The translations under genes and the position numbers were made by a program. From Auriscalpium vulgare (Eukaryota > Basidiomycota > Agaricomycetes > Russulales > Auriscalpiaceae): DNA of 64,000 bases. This document shows, piece by piece, positions 1 through 11,559 of this stretch. Below the pieces are notes generated by a model that was given only the letters and a program-made list of their open reading frames with translations, was not told the origin of the DNA and did not search any database. Location of the stretch: the NCBI GenBank assembly GCA_019915015.1, contig JAHBBC010000015.1:1178001-1242000 (forward strand). Reading direction: 5' to 3'. Within the stretch, counting starts at the first letter, position 1, and the number at the start of each line of letters is the position of its first letter.

Positions 1-244
1 GGCAGATGCTCCTTCTCCTGATCATCACGCCCACCTTTTCCAGCATCCATATCACTTGTTGCATGGATACGTCGAGCGACTGCCTCACTGACACGCAATC
101 CAGTTGATTGCACACACGCTGTGCTCCGCTCTGTACACACTCTGCAGACAGGCTACCAAAGTCTTCGAGGCCGATCAACTTCGTGACATGGCAGTTGATC
201 TTATCTCCCGCGCCGTTCCGCTGCCTACCGCTGCATCCACGTCG

Positions 245-253
245 TTTATATAG
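245..253 (+). promoter_or_regulatory. TATA-like box of the first membrane protein gene
   Basis: The sequence TTTATATAG lies about 80 bases before the ATG at 330. This is a usual distance for a fungal promoter and supports that ATG over the hydrophobic ORF starting near position 6. Confidence 0.45.
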
Positions 254-329
254 CTCACGACCGGCTCTTCGAAGGCGATCATCAAGCGCTCGTTCCTCTT
301 CGTTACCACCCTCCCCCTCCCCTCTGTCA

Positions 330-1702
330 ATGACCACAGCGGTGTGTTCTGCGGCGTGGCGCTGGGTATGTTTTGCTTCTGGTAAACGATGCTCAGACTG
401 TGCTCACTATGCTGTAGGCAGACAACAGCAATGGCCAGGACCCATGCCAGCTGGACTCGCTGATCACTGCATCTTGTGTAAATGCCTGTGCGTCGCCCGT
501 TCATTCTTCCGCCGACTTATCTGAGGCAGGGTTCAGCTGCCTCGCAGACCCCGGACACATGCCGCTGCAGTACCATCGCCTATTCGCTCAGTGCTGCGTG
601 CACAAAGTGTACGGGGGTATCTTCTGTCTTGCCGTGAGCACCTTCAGCTTCTCGCGACACGCCGGCCTGATGATCGTCTTTCTCAGGTTCACTGCATGGA
701 CGCTGACATGTAGTACGGTAGTTCCAAACGGAACGTAAGTAATTATCTGGCATATGTGCATGGCGGCTCTAATCCGACCACTCAGACTGCCCAAATCTTA
801 TGGTGAGGGCTACGACATCCCGCAGTGGGCGACGCTGCCTCTTGGATTCGTACGTTGTTGACATTTTCCCTGGCTGTTGGCTTTGATGAAGCTCTTATGT
901 AGGATGACACTTGGAATTTAACAGCAGCAACTTTGCTGGCCGTGTCGAGTAAGCATCGCTCAGCGTCTTAGGGCGAATCTCACCGCTTTCCAGCACCGCC
1001 TCTCCAAGGGACGATTTCCGGTGTTACAGAATCCTCAACACCTGAGACGGCATCATCCTCCAGCCTCCCCGACACAGCGTCAACGTCGTCAATGACGCCA
1101 TCAACGAATTCTCCAACCACAGCAGTCACCGCTCCCTCCCTTACATCCGTTACATCCTCGCCGAGTAGTGAGATTTCGTGGACCTCAGACAAGATCCCGA
1201 CACCCTCTGCGCAGCACTCACTTAGCACCTCCACTACCTCCACTATCAACACTAGTCCGGATCCTGCCATACCGCACAGCACACTTACGCCAGTATCGTA
1301 TTCCGATACGACCAGCCCGTCTCCCGCGTCTGCCCTCCTAGCGTCTGCGTCTGTATCACCTCCCTCAGACAAGCGCATGAACCCGGGTACGATCTCCGCC
1401 ATCTCTCTGGGCATCTTCGCGTGTCTCGCGCTCCTTGCGCCCGCGATCATCCTTCTCATACGGCGCAAATTCTTCCGGCCGCCTCCCCAGGCCGCACCTT
1501 CCAGTCCTACCACGACGTCGTTCCTGCCGGACCTCCACACACGCGAGCCCAAGTTCAGGCAGTTCACGATGTGGCGATCTCGGTCTGTAGTCGCGCGGAG
1601 GGTGCGTCTTCTCTCTATCTGATGGGCAGATTGCTTGCTATTTATAACTGACGCGGCGTGGTGTAGGCCCAGAGCATTTACACGCAGCTTCCGGAGAACT
1701 GA
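330..1702 (+). CDS. Single-span membrane protein with Cys-rich outer domain (copy A1)
   Basis: Eight exons join in frame (330-365, 418-477, 530-633, 687-734, 786-849, 903-948, 1030-1601, 1667-1702) to give 321 residues. The N-terminal third has many cysteines (DPCQLDS, SCG, TCRCST, ACTKCTG) followed by IPQWATLPLGF. I know this pattern from Agaricomycete surface proteins of unknown role. A long Ser/Thr/Pro-rich stalk, probably O-glycosylated, follows, then a membrane helix (ISLGIFACLALLAPAIILLI), a basic stop-transfer RRKF and a short cytoplasmic tail containing SFLPDL. No clear signal peptide is visible at the chosen ATG, so the very start is the weakest point. Two further copies lie downstream, one decayed (4200-5110) and one remodelled (5632-6561). 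The tail motif SFLPD recurs in the latter. A role as a cell-surface sensor or wall protein is only a guess. Confidence 0.7.
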
Positions 1703-2118
1703 TTGGGCTGCCCAACTCGACATATCAATCCATGATGCATGCCGTCGAACGTTTCAGCGCGCCAGGAGCAGCGTATTGCTGTTGCTTGCCGCCATACGGC
1801 GAACAGTTTGTTATTCGGCCCGTCTGACATGACGGGACTGTCAGTGACTCTGGGAGCTCCTGACGGGCGGACCACCGAGGACTTACATTTTGTTGTATGC
1901 ATGTGCCTGCTATGTATGTTTGTACGCGCACGGGCATCCACTATCTGACGCGGCTTTGCCCTTGACCCCCACGCCGACTAATCGCATCAAGTTGTTGCGT
2001 GATGCATCATGCATCACACATGAGAAGATGTGTAATTAGTGGCCAACAAAAAGTTACAGAATCACAAGTTCTAGTGCGGTTGCGTACACGAGATAAAAGC
2101 GTCACAGTTACAGAGCAA

Positions 2119-3089
2119 TCAAGCCGTCGCGGTCTTCCAATAAGCGAGTCCGAACAGAAAGTCAAAGCATTGAATCAACCCCTTTCGCTTTGCGCCTCGA
2201 GACGCAAGGGCAGATGCCATGTACTTATCACCGGTGAAAGTCAAAGACAGGTCTTCCAACGCGAAATCACGCTCATCCTCGATTTGCTGCTCGCTGCGAA
2301 TGACGAGCTCTACTGCAGCGCGCCCCAAGGTGTTCGTCGTTCCTTTTGGCATTCGCACACGTGGATGATGGTCGGTGACTGCCATGATTGCGTCTACGAG
2401 TGCGTCACCTTCCAGCCCTTGCTGGCGGAGCGCGGGGATGTCAACTGAGCAGCTTTCGATGAATTTTAGCACCTCGTTGAGCATCTCCAGCCGGATGGAA
2501 TTGTAGGTCCTGAAGTCGTTCTGAAAATATATTAGGTGAGCTCATGGTATGATTAAGTCAGGAGTCGAATCGTACACGCTCAAGCACCGCCATGGTCTCC
2601 AGAAAATCAGATGAATACTGCTGCTGATCGGGCATTTCGGAGGGCCATGGCAGAGGTGAAGTACTGCTTGACGAGGCATCGGAGACGTTGCCCTCTGGCA
2701 CACTTTCGTCATCGCTGTCCTTTAGCAGGCTCTGGTCGCCGTTTCCCTCTGGAAAACCTTCGCCGCCGTTGCGCCCGCGACATCTGTTGTAAAGCTGGAG
2801 CCGTCGAAATTAGCGGCGGGTTCGCCAGAGCGGAAAGGGGCTGACCGTGCTGGGTACGACCTTCCAGGCAGACCTGCACATGCCGCAAAGATATAGCCGC
2901 ATATGAGCAGTAATTCAAAGAAATGAGATCAACGCGTACAATGTGATGCTGGCAAAAATTAGGGGTACAGTGATTGCCAATGCTAGTAAACAGACTGCCA
3001 GGGCAACCTGATACATGTCAGTAGCAAACCTTGCCGTGCTTCCGAGAAGTGCTCACCCCGAGACCTATGACATGCGCAGGGGCGGGCAT
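2119..3089 (-). CDS. Hypothetical membrane-anchored helical protein (copy B1)
   Basis: I read this gene from ATG at 3089 (MPAPAHVIGLG, donor after 3057), through a hydrophobic exon (VCLLALAITVPLIFASITL) and acidic/Ser-rich exons (DQSLLKDSDDESV), to a conserved C-terminal exon that starts NDFRTYNSIRLEMLNEVL and ends at 2119. The C-terminal part alternates charged and hydrophobic residues and looks like a soluble helical domain facing the cytoplasm. I do not recognise the family. The joins of the last exons are clear (intron about 2520-2580). The joins between about 2800 and 2970 are not fully resolved, and one may hide a frameshift. A broken second copy follows at 3290-4085 in the same orientation. 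The gene converges on copy A1, with about 400 bases between stop codons. Confidence 0.5.
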
Positions 3090-3289
3090 CGGTTGTCGTC
3101 GAAGCGGAAGGGTGGTGAGTGAACCGGGGTTTGCTCCTAAGTACGAGACTTGCGAATGGATGCGAGGAGAAAGTCCTGAGACCAGTCATGGCCCGCCGGG
3201 GCCGACTTCGGGCCGAGACGCGAGCCTGCCTCAAGGACTCCTTGGCCCACGCGAAAGTTCCGCGTACGGCGCTGACAAGTCAAAGACAC

Positions 3290-4085
3290 GAGATAAAACT
3301 TCAAAATTACAGGGAAAGGGTGAAAATCAAAGGGCCAGATGCTCCCAATGATTGGAACCGAAAAAGAAGTCGGAACATTAGATCAACCCTTCTCGCTTTG
3401 CGTCGCGAGCCGCGAGGGCAGATGCTAGGCAGGCCTTACCAGTGAAAGTCAAACCCAGCTCACCTAACGCAGCCTTACGCTCCCACTTGATATGCGGCTC
3501 GCTGCGAACGATGAGCTCTACTGCGGCGCGTCCAAATTGCTCATCGTTTCATCCGGCATCCGCCGCGGCGCCTGTGGATCTGGTCGGTGACAGCCATGAC
3601 TGCATCTATGAGGGCTTTATCTTCTAGCCGTTTTGCGCGGAGGACGGGATGTCGACCGAATGCTCTTCAGTGAGTTTGAGGACCGCATTCAGCATCTCCA
3701 GCCGAATGTGAAGTCGTAGGCCATGAGATCGGCACGGTCACGGAGTCGAAGTCGGGATGGAATCGCACTCGTGAAATGGCTGCCTCGACATGGTCCCGTC
3801 TTCGGATGGCGACGGCGACGGCGACGGCAAAGGTGAGGCAAGATCGTCATCGCGGACACAGTAACGTCCGGCAAGAGCTTTCGTCGTGACGGCTGCGAAT
3901 TTTCTCGTAGAGCTAGAGCGCTAGTTGTCAGTGATGGTACCTTCGCAGAATGGGGAACTGACCGCATATATTGAGCTGCCAAGTTGAACAGTCGAAAGTT
4001 ATAAGTTAAGAGCATGGCGCACAAGAAGAGACGGGCCACGAATGCAGGTACCGTGACGAGCGCCGCCGCTAGTGCACAGACCTAG
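3290..4085 (-). pseudogene. Decayed tandem copy of the preceding minus-strand gene (B2)
   Basis: This stretch repeats the 2090-3010 region in the same orientation, diverged but clearly alignable. Examples are the shared LEMLNAVLKL segment near 3680 and the shared ATCAACCC-TTCTCGCTTTGCG tract near 3385. Compared with copy B1, the join before LEML has lost about seven bases, which shifts the frame. A further one-base shift and an in-frame TAG follow at the residues matching QQGLEGDALV. The membrane exon (near VTVPAFVARLFLCAM) is still readable. I see no way to restore one continuous frame with normal introns, so I call it a pseudogene. Confidence 0.6.
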
Positions 4086-4199
4086 GGAGACAAGATAGAA
4101 ATCGTTAAATGTCAAAAACCATCGACATGGCCTTGGCTCACCCGAAGAACAACCACAGGGGCAGTATGTAGGATCCATGGATGACGGTCAAGATGACGA

Positions 4200-5110
4200 G
4201 GTGGCAAGACTTTTGCAAACTTAGATTTCGGCTCCGCCCTGACGCGGACGTCGACGCGGGTTGGCCTCCGACAACGTCGTCCGGACTCCGAGCGCGAACA
4301 CTACTAGTTCTCCTACCAGTGCCACTCATGTTTCCGACAGTGCTCACATAGCGTGGATCATACCTGCACATTGCAATGTCCACCTCGTCATACTCTACGG
4401 GTCAGCGCAGACAGCCTTGGAAGGCTTCGGGACCTATCGGCGGCAGCGTACGCACCACAACTGAAGTACCCACATGCTCGTGCCGACCTCAGCAGCCTTT
4501 CCATCCGCGATGATACAGATAACAGATACGTTGGGCATCTGGAGGACTCTGCATGTACTGCAGTAATCTCCGTGCGTCTTCTCTTCTTGTGTGTCTGCTA
4601 TCCATCTGACAGCGGACTCTGGCAGCTGCAAGCTCCTTGAGCCTTGGTCATGAAATGGACGCATTGCCATGCATTATAAGTAGCCCGACGCATATACGAA
4701 CAGCGCGCATGTACGCCAGGCCGATCAATGCCACAACGTAGAAGTGTTCGTGTGCCTTGTGCTCCTCACGCTCGCAATCGTCTTGGCCATACAACGCAAC
4801 TTTTCCAGACTTCCATGACCTCAAGCGATGGCGATGGGGCGTTACGGATGTTAATGGGCGCGCAGAAGGTGAGTACCTTTTGCCTCCCTATCGCTTGCCA
4901 ATTTATCTACAACTCACGTTGTGAAGCCATCTGCAGCTTGTGGAACGTTGAAGGCTGGTCGAAAAGCCATGCCTATCCAATGCATCAACTTGTGATGCAA
5001 CCCCTTCGAGCGTTTCACCGCGCCACAAGCAGCACTATTGCTCTTGGTTCCCACCGTGGCGAACAGACTTGGTCCGTCTAACACGACGGGACTGAGTTTC
5101 AGCTATCCCG
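4200..5110 (+). pseudogene. 5'-truncated, decayed copy of the membrane protein gene (A2)
   Basis: Only the distal half of the A gene can be traced. There is a Ser/Thr-rich piece (SANTTSSPTSATHV, near 4270), a hydrophobic stretch (FVCLVLLTLAIVLAI, near 4745-4795) and the last intron and tail. The 3' flank at 4978-5095 matches 1722-1850 behind copy A1, with shared TTCACCGCGCCACAAGCAGC-like sequence and CCGTCTAACACGACGGGACT. The Cys-rich exons are missing and a stop falls right after the hydrophobic stretch. A further small fragment of the tail (GGCAGTTCATGATGT) lies near 5463. I judge it a remnant of the same local duplication that produced the B copies. Confidence 0.5.
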
Positions 5111-5631
5111 GGATTGGATCGTGGCGGACGCCGACTCATCGCATCTCATCGAGGTCTCTTCTCACCTTGTACTCGTTCGGTATGCATTTCTTGACACGCG
5201 CGCACGCTCTCCGGAATCACATCCTCCCTCTCCCTTCCATTCCCACGCAGCAAACGCGCGGGCCCGAGCGTACCTGCGTTCTATATCCGCGCCCCTCACC
5301 CATCAAGCAAAGTGCCCTCCCTGATACGTTGCATGATGCACAGGAAGGCGCCCATCGACGGGTTGATCGCTGCGCGGCGGGGCGGTTACCCCGTTGGCAC
5401 GTAGCAGTGTCCCGACACGCCCGCCGGTACGCAGGATAGGTGGCGACGCGCATGAGAAGATGCGCAGGCAGTTCATGATGTATCGATGGCGCAGCTCCGC
5501 CCTGGGGCTGGGGCCGGCGCCGCGCCTTTTAACCCTTGGGACGCGTTGCGTGCGCGGTGAATTCTGATCCCTTCGTCTCCCCTTGGACGGTTTTTTTGCC
5601 GTCGTTGTTGTGTTTGTCTGTGCCGTGGCGG

Positions 5632-6561
5632 ATGAGCACCCAAGGTGAGCACGCCTTGCGTCCTCGCGCACGCTAGCTCATCTTCTTCTCAGGCTGCCCT
5701 TTCGGCGTGGATCCCCTTGGAATATGCTTACCCCCTCCTCTTCCACCTATCTCCTCTACACTCGTTCTCTACGCGTCGTGTTCTACATCCACGCTTGAAG
5801 AACTGCCACCCATCACCAATCCAGATGCCCCCGTTGGCGCTGCTCCGCCACCAACTAGTTTTGTCACCGCCACAAGCACTGTCACTTCACTGCCCCAGGG
5901 CACAACCACTCTATCCATACAGCTTCAGGACACCCCTAGCTCTGTTTTTCTGACTCCTAGCACCACCTCGCCTCTGCCAATCTCGTCTGCACCGCCGTCC
6001 CAGTTTCCCTCGCCCTCATCCGTCTCCGCCCTTTCCTCGCCCCTCTCTTCTTCCTCTCCCTCGTCCTCCTCGTCTGCATCTAACTCACACGGCCTTCGCA
6101 CACCTGTACTCATTGGCATAGCCGTCGGCGGCGGTGCATCGCTCATACTGCTCCTCCCCGTGCTCTACATCCTCTTGCGGCGGCGGCGCCGACGACGCGC
6201 GCCGCCCCCACCCCCCACCCCCGATCTCACCATCCCGAGCGACGTCCCGCGCATCCAGAACGACGAGAGCTTCCTGCCGGACATCGGGGGCAACGCCGGC
6301 GGGCGCTTCTCGCTGTGGCGCACGCCAACGCGCGAGCGGGACGCCGGCGGGCCGGGGCGGAAGCGCAGCGGGTCGGATGTGCGCGCGGTGGGGCGCGAGG
6401 TGGCCATCCCGCTGACGAGGGTCGTCACAGGCGGGCGTGAGCGGGAGGCCAGCGGGCCGGGGCGGAAGCGCAGCGGGTCGGACGTGCACGCGGTGGGGCG
6501 CGAGGTGGCCATCCCGCTGACGAGGGTCGTCACGGGCGGGCGCGAGCGGGAGGCGGGGTAG
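5632..6561 (+). CDS. Single-span membrane protein, remodelled copy (A3)
   Basis: Exon 1 (5632-5644) splices to 5693-6561 and gives 293 residues. The outer part is Ser/Thr/Pro-rich and lacks the Cys-rich domain of A1. A membrane helix (VLIGIAVGGGASLILLLPVL) is followed by a very basic RRRRRRR stop-transfer run and a proline run. The tail keeps SFLPDIGG and FSLWRT, matching SFLPDL and FTMWRS of A1. The end of the protein is two near-identical 35-residue units, noted separately. There is no signal peptide at the chosen ATG, so either an upstream exon was missed or this copy was truncated at its 5' end. Function unknown. Confidence 0.55.
6351..6557 (+). repeat. 105-bp tandem repeat inside a coding region, two units
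   Basis: Units start at 6351 and 6456 (GCCGGGGCGG...). They keep the reading frame (35 codons each) and differ at only a few bases, one of which changes R to H. Each encodes a basic stretch with SGSD and REVAIPLTRVV. The near identity points to a recent duplication or to repeat homogenisation. Confidence 0.9.
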
Positions 6562-7236
6562 CTGCGATGTGCGGACAGCAGTAGCTTGCTTGCTGTGCGA
6601 AACCCATTCATGCACGAGTGGTTTAGCCAGGTTGCGTACCTACGGTTCTTCGTGGACTTCTTCATGGACATGGCATGTTGTATTCCGACCCACTTCGCTC
6701 GCTGTGTCGTAAGCCATTCATTCGCTGTAGACTGCATTGATACCATTACTGTACGACTTTGTTGTAGAATTAGTGTATGACAACGGTTGCTCCGACGCGC
6801 TCACGAATTGAAACACGCCTCACTCGTTGGTGAGATCCGTGTCATAGAGACTCGGTGACTTGGTGACTACCCAACAGAAGATGCAAAGCTGAGACGTAGC
6901 CAGCTGAGACGAGTGGCGGTCTTGCGTGGGACGTCGCTAGGCAATGTATACCTAGGTGTTCCGAAGGCACAAAAGTACCCAGGCGAAATTTTCATTCCCA
7001 GGATGCTACGCTGTCGTACCGCCTCCGCCACACGCAGCAAAAATCACTGACCTCTGTCCGGAGCCGAGCCAGATCCTCGGCGACGCATAATTGAAAAGGA
7101 TAGGAACGCGGCCAGCGCCCTCACATAGTAAGATGGGCGGCAAAGAGGGTTGGTAAACCCGGAGATGTGGATATATCGGTCAAACATGAAGAAGGCGCAT
7201 ATGTGCAATTGATCAGCTGCGCAGGTCAAAGAGGCA
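6562..7236. other. Intergenic, no gene seen
   Basis: This stretch lies between the A3 stop and the 3' end of the TMEM70-like gene. Only short ORFs without splice support or recognisable motifs are present. It probably holds the two 3' untranslated regions, as the genes converge. Confidence 0.5.
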
Positions 7237-8153
7237 TTATCGAATGGGAGTCTCCAGGAGCTCTTCGTGCACGTTGAAGTACCTGTACACAGCCCACATG
7301 TCAACTGCCGGAATCCACAACAACAGCGCTGCGCAACTCACCGAACAACATCGCCTTCCCCACGACAGAGCCCATCCCCGTCCTTGCCCCACCTCACAAT
7401 CCACCGCCCAACAACCTCTCCTTGCCGATCGACTGTCTCCGCGACTGTCTCCTCCTCGCCCTCCTCCACGCTGCCCACGTCCTCCGCGGGGAGCTGCACC
7501 GCGCCCGCGAGCTCCCACTTCGCGAACGGGCGCTCCGTGTCCGCAAGGAATACCGGGTCGTACACGCGCGTCGCGAGCGGGCGTAGCGCGAGTGTCAGCG
7601 TCTGCAGCTCGACACCCGCCGGCGCGTAGTCATTGTGCGACGGCGCGGGGTGCATGGGCGGCGCGCCGTTGATCAGCGTCGTGGGTGTAGGCGTGGGCGC
7701 AGGCGTGCCGGGCAGGCGCCGGATCGCCGTCACGTAGGGCCGCCCGCACCACGCAACAAGTGCGGTGGAGATGCCACTCGTGCCGAGCGCGGTGATGGCG
7801 AGCGCGGCGCGTGCGGAGAAGGGCAGACCGGAGGGGATGACGAAGAGGAAGGGTGTGAGAGTGCAGGATAGCCCGAGTGAGGTGAGGGAGAAGAGTTTGA
7901 GGTGGCGGAACGTCTTGGTGAGTGGTCCTGAGTACAGAACGTTTGTGTCGGTTGTAGAGTCAGGTGTAGATTGGGAAGTTGAAGGGGCGGTGGATGCAGA
8001 CGTGTCAAAGGGCGGTGATGCGGATGCGGCAGTGCTGAGAGGGCGAGATCGGCGTAAATGGGAAGGGGATAACGAGAGGACGCGACATGCAGATAGCACC
8101 CCGACTCGAGGAGCATGTCGTAGTGAATGGGCCAGAAGGCGTTGCAAGGACAT
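7237..8153 (-). CDS. TMEM70/TMEM186-like mitochondrial inner membrane protein
   Basis: Exon 1 (8153-7342) and exon 2 (7282-7237) are separated by a 59-base GT-AG intron that restores the frame from VVR to YFNVHEELLETPIR. The total is 285 residues. The first ~60 residues are rich in Arg, Ser, Leu and Ala with almost no acids, as in a mitochondrial presequence. The core starts with VLYSGPLTKTFRHLKLFSLT and contains two hydrophobic segments in a hairpin (CTLTPFLFVIPSGLP and ALAITALGTSGISTALVAW). This architecture and the YxGPL...K.FS-S pattern match the TMEM70/TMEM186/TMEM223 family. Animal members help assemble complex V or complex I; whether the fungal protein does so is inference. It is transcribed divergently from the dynactin gene. 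Confidence 0.7.
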
Positions 8154-8586
8154 GGTGGAACAGTGCTAGCAGGCCGCAGCTCATCAGTCACGACCTCGTC
8201 GAGCGAGCGAAATGCAGCTCACCAGGGAGATCAAGATGCAGTCTAGATGGACCGAGGCTTTTATGCTGCAGAGATGAGGTCTAGCCGCACGGTTCGGAGC
8301 GCCAGCAGTTGCAGTTGTCCTGAGAGTGAGAAAACACGGTCAGGAATGGGACTCCTGCTGTATCTTGGCAATACAGCCACGCACCTAAGCTGCTGGGGGC
8401 AAAAGACGCGTTCTAAACAGCAGCTTTTGAAGGCTGGCTGGCACTGACAGTGACAGTGACGATTGTGCACGGCACGGGCGGAGGCTCGAGGTCTCGGAGG
8501 TGTGCCCAGGGCGTGCCGGCCTGCCGCGCGGCATCGGCTGCGAGACTCGACCGCGTTCTTTACGCACCGCGTCCACGTCGCCCGCG

Positions 8587-9399
8587 ATGGACGCGCCCAT
8601 CTACTACCCAAAGTCAGATTACATTGAGACAGTACGTACACTGACATGACTGATGGCCAGTCCGTTGCTCACACCGCCGTCCAGGACACAGGCAACAAAG
8701 TCTCGCGACGCGCAACCATTTCGGGGCCCCAGAACATCATCCTCGGAGGCAAGACCGTCATCTCCAACGGCGCTATCATCAGAGGCGACCTGAAGCGCAC
8801 GGGCCCCGGCCATGCCGTGGTTATCTCACTCGGGCGGTACTGTCTCGTCGGCGAGGGCTGCGTCATGAGGTGCGCGTGTACCCCGGCCATGGGTGTCTCA
8901 CCCGCTGACGCGTTGTCTCTGCTCCCAGACCGCCGTACAAGACATATCGCGGGAACTTCAACTACTATCCTATGAAGATCGGCGACCACGTACACATCGG
9001 TGCGGGCTCCGTCGTCGAGGCTGCTACCATCGGTAACCACGTCGAGATTGGCAAGAACTGTGTCATCGTACGTTCCACCGCTCACCCCCGTGCATGCGAT
9101 GTCCACGTATTCATGAACGGACGGCGCCACGGTGGTACGTAGGGCAAGTTCACGATAATCAAGGATTGCGCGAAGATCGCAGACAACACCATCATCCCAC
9201 CCAACACAGTCATCCCTGCACTCGCGCTCTTCTCTGGTTCCCCCGGTACGCAGACTTGTACCGACGGCGTGGAGATCTCGATCTTGATTGTTACGCGCAT
9301 ATAGGCCGCTTCATCGAAGACCTTCCAGAGTCGACGCAGGAGATGGTCGAATCGCGCACAAAATCGTACTACACGCGCTTTCAGCCACTCGACCGGTAA
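8587..9399 (+). CDS. DCTN5: Dynactin subunit 5 (p25)
   Basis: Five exons (8587-8631, 8685-8869, 8929-9067, 9143-9245, 9305-9399) join in frame to 188 residues, the normal length of p25. The protein starts [15 protein letters not shown] and contains the hexapeptide-repeat left-handed beta helix: [58 protein letters not shown]. The end is TRFQPLDR. In dynactin, p25 pairs with p27 at the pointed end of the Arp1 filament and helps select endosomal cargo for dynein, which in fungi serves early endosome transport in hyphae. The gene looks intact and ordinary. Confidence 0.93.
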
Positions 9400-10045
9400 C
9401 CTCGGTAACCTCGGCGCTCGACGCCTCGCGTCCCTCCCCATGCCCGAGCGCCACCGGCAACTGCGCAACAGGACCGCGCACAGATTCAGGACTACGCGTG
9501 TCATTGGCCAGTGTGGTCAGTCATCTTCGTCTTGCTGTTGAAGGGTGATGTCATCCGAGAAGTCAAGCACTGAGCAGCTCGCACGAGACTGCGGAGTTGA
9601 TTCACACCAACCACCCTCTGAGTCTTAGTCTCCGCAGCTTGACCTTCTGATATCAAAAGATAGAGTAGCTAATCTTTCCTCCACAGGCATGCAATACTGT
9701 GCCGCAGTTCAAATTGCCGGGCAACCGCCCCTGCCTCAGAAGCCGGACACAACTACCGTAAGGCGCTCATTTATTTTTTAAGATACGCCTTCGCTGCTAT
9801 ACAATATAGCAAACCTCATTGTGCAGTAGCCGATGATACTATGCATAATCAAGAAACAGTAATCGTCTATATATGTACCCCAGAATAGATAAGTCAATGA
9901 TGCTTCTCAAAGTCTCAACAAGATAAGGGAAGTGAAATCTATGATGTTGCGTTGCGCCGGGCCCCGTGTCTTTCCTCGCACAAATAACCGATAAATGAAA
10001 CCTTCACGCGACAATAATGGCCCGGCGAGAGTTGGTTCGCGATCC
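9400..10045. other. Intergenic between two convergent genes
   Basis: The stretch is AT-richer than its surroundings, especially 9760-9990. No gene or structured RNA was seen. It holds the 3' ends of the dynactin gene and of the lyase gene. Confidence 0.5.
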
Positions 10046-11449
10046 TTAGACGAGCTGAAACGCCTTGCCACCAGCCCGCGCGTCCAGACTTACGACCTCC
10101 TTGAGACCTGGTCGTGCAATCAGAATAATCCTGGTGATCCGAAGGGTAGATGCGTACCCATGACTTCGAAGAAGCTCTTCGGGTCCATGCCCTGTGCCGA
10201 ACTGAAATCTGTGCCGGTCTTCTTCAACGACGCCATTGCAGCTCGAATCCCGTGTACTGCGGCCACACAGGAAACCAGCGAGAAGACTGCATCCGACCAC
10301 GATCCATCAGACTCGGGCTCCAAAATCTTTCAATCATGAAAAGACGCACTGATGATTTTCGCGCCCATCGCCTCCGCCTCGGACGTCGTGAAGGACGGCG
10401 TCAGTCCCCCGGAAATCACGTTCACCAGCACCGGCTTCGGCGCGAGCGCCTTGACCGTCGACTCGAGCAGCTCCTGCGTGCGCACGCCCTCGATGAAACA
10501 CACGTCCGCACCCGCGTCCGCGGCGAGCCGCAGACGCGCGACCGCCTCTTCCATGCCGAGCACCTGCGCGGAGTCCGTGCGCCCGATGATCACGAAGTCC
10601 GAGCCGCCCGGGATCGCATCGCGCGCGATGACCGCCGCGCGGATGCGCGTGAGGAACTCTTCGCGTGAGACGACCTGCTTGCCGAGCAGGTGTCCGCAGC
10701 GCTTCGTCTGCACCTGGTCCTCGATGTGCAGCCCGGCGACGCCCGCCGCGGCGTACTGCGTCACCGTGCGCGCGACCATCGCGGGCCCGCCGAATCTGTG
10801 GATGCGCGTAAGCACAGGGTCTAGAGGTAGACGGCGGGAGGGCTTACCCTGTGTCGGCGTCCGCAATGACGGGCGTGGAGGGGTCGAGGCTGCACACCAT
10901 TTGGGCGCTCTGTATGCGCGTGTGAGTCGGCTTGAAATGGACGATAAAGGAAAGGGGAAAAGTCCCACCTGCACAAAGTCATTCAAGGTGGCAATGGCGA
11001 CGTCAGGTTGACCGAGGCGAGAGGCGGTGGTTGCGGCACCGCTAATTAATAAGACAATGGAAGATCAGACGTGCGTTCAGCAATGAGATCGCGCTCATCG
11101 AACTTGGCGGGCATACCTCTGGTAAAGACAGCTGAACCCGGCTTCGAGGGCACAGCGCGCGCTGATACCGTCACAGATACCCGGGGCGACCTAGAAGAAC
11201 CGATCAACAACTATCTTGCAGGGACACAATGTGAAGAAAGCTTACCACGATGCCGGGGCGCGCGAGCATCTGGCGGAGGCGGGTCGCAGGGTTCCAAGAC
11301 AGCGGGCCCTCGAGGTAGTTTTTGGGGTCGAGGCGGGGGTTGGAGTACACGCCTTCGGATATGTCGATGTGTCCATTCGTCGCTGGGGCCATCGTCACAT
11401 CGGTGGCGGCGGCGGCGGGCTGGGGGCCGTTGTTGTAGTCGAGTCCGGG
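10046..11449 (-). CDS. Isocitrate lyase/PEP mutase family enzyme, possible oxaloacetate hydrolase
   Basis: Seven exons (11449-11246, 11190-11117, 11041-10969, 10909-10848, 10795-10350, 10286-10158, 10107-10046) join in frame to 349 residues. The hallmarks are APGICDG, QSGAATTASRLGQPD, the metal-binding DADTGFGG, GLHIEDQV followed by the superfamily loop KRCGHLLGKQVV, and IIGRTDS. Family members cleave C-C or C-P bonds of 2-oxo/2-hydroxy acids in a Mg/Mn-dependent barrel. Length and loop fit fungal oxaloacetate hydrolase-like enzymes, which make oxalate and acetate. From memory, true hydrolases carry a distinctive serine where relatives have Pro or Thr. Here VNVISGGLTP has Ser at a candidate position, but I cannot align it. 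2,3-Dimethylmalate lyase-like or methylisocitrate lyase-like activity remains possible. A TATA box lies 110 bases upstream. Confidence 0.8.
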
Positions 11450-11559
11450 CATGTCTGCAGATGAGAGAATGTGAAGGTGAAGCGAGGTTAGGCTTTCAGT
11501 TAGGAGGGCGAGAGGCAATCAACCGCTGTTGATGGTACAGCTCGTAAGACTTCGCAGGT

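Noticed and set aside
1..115. Signal-peptide-like ORF (MLLLLIITPTFSS) at the window start
   Set aside because: Stops after about 33 codons and lies upstream of a TATA box; may be the edge of another gene but cannot be supported.
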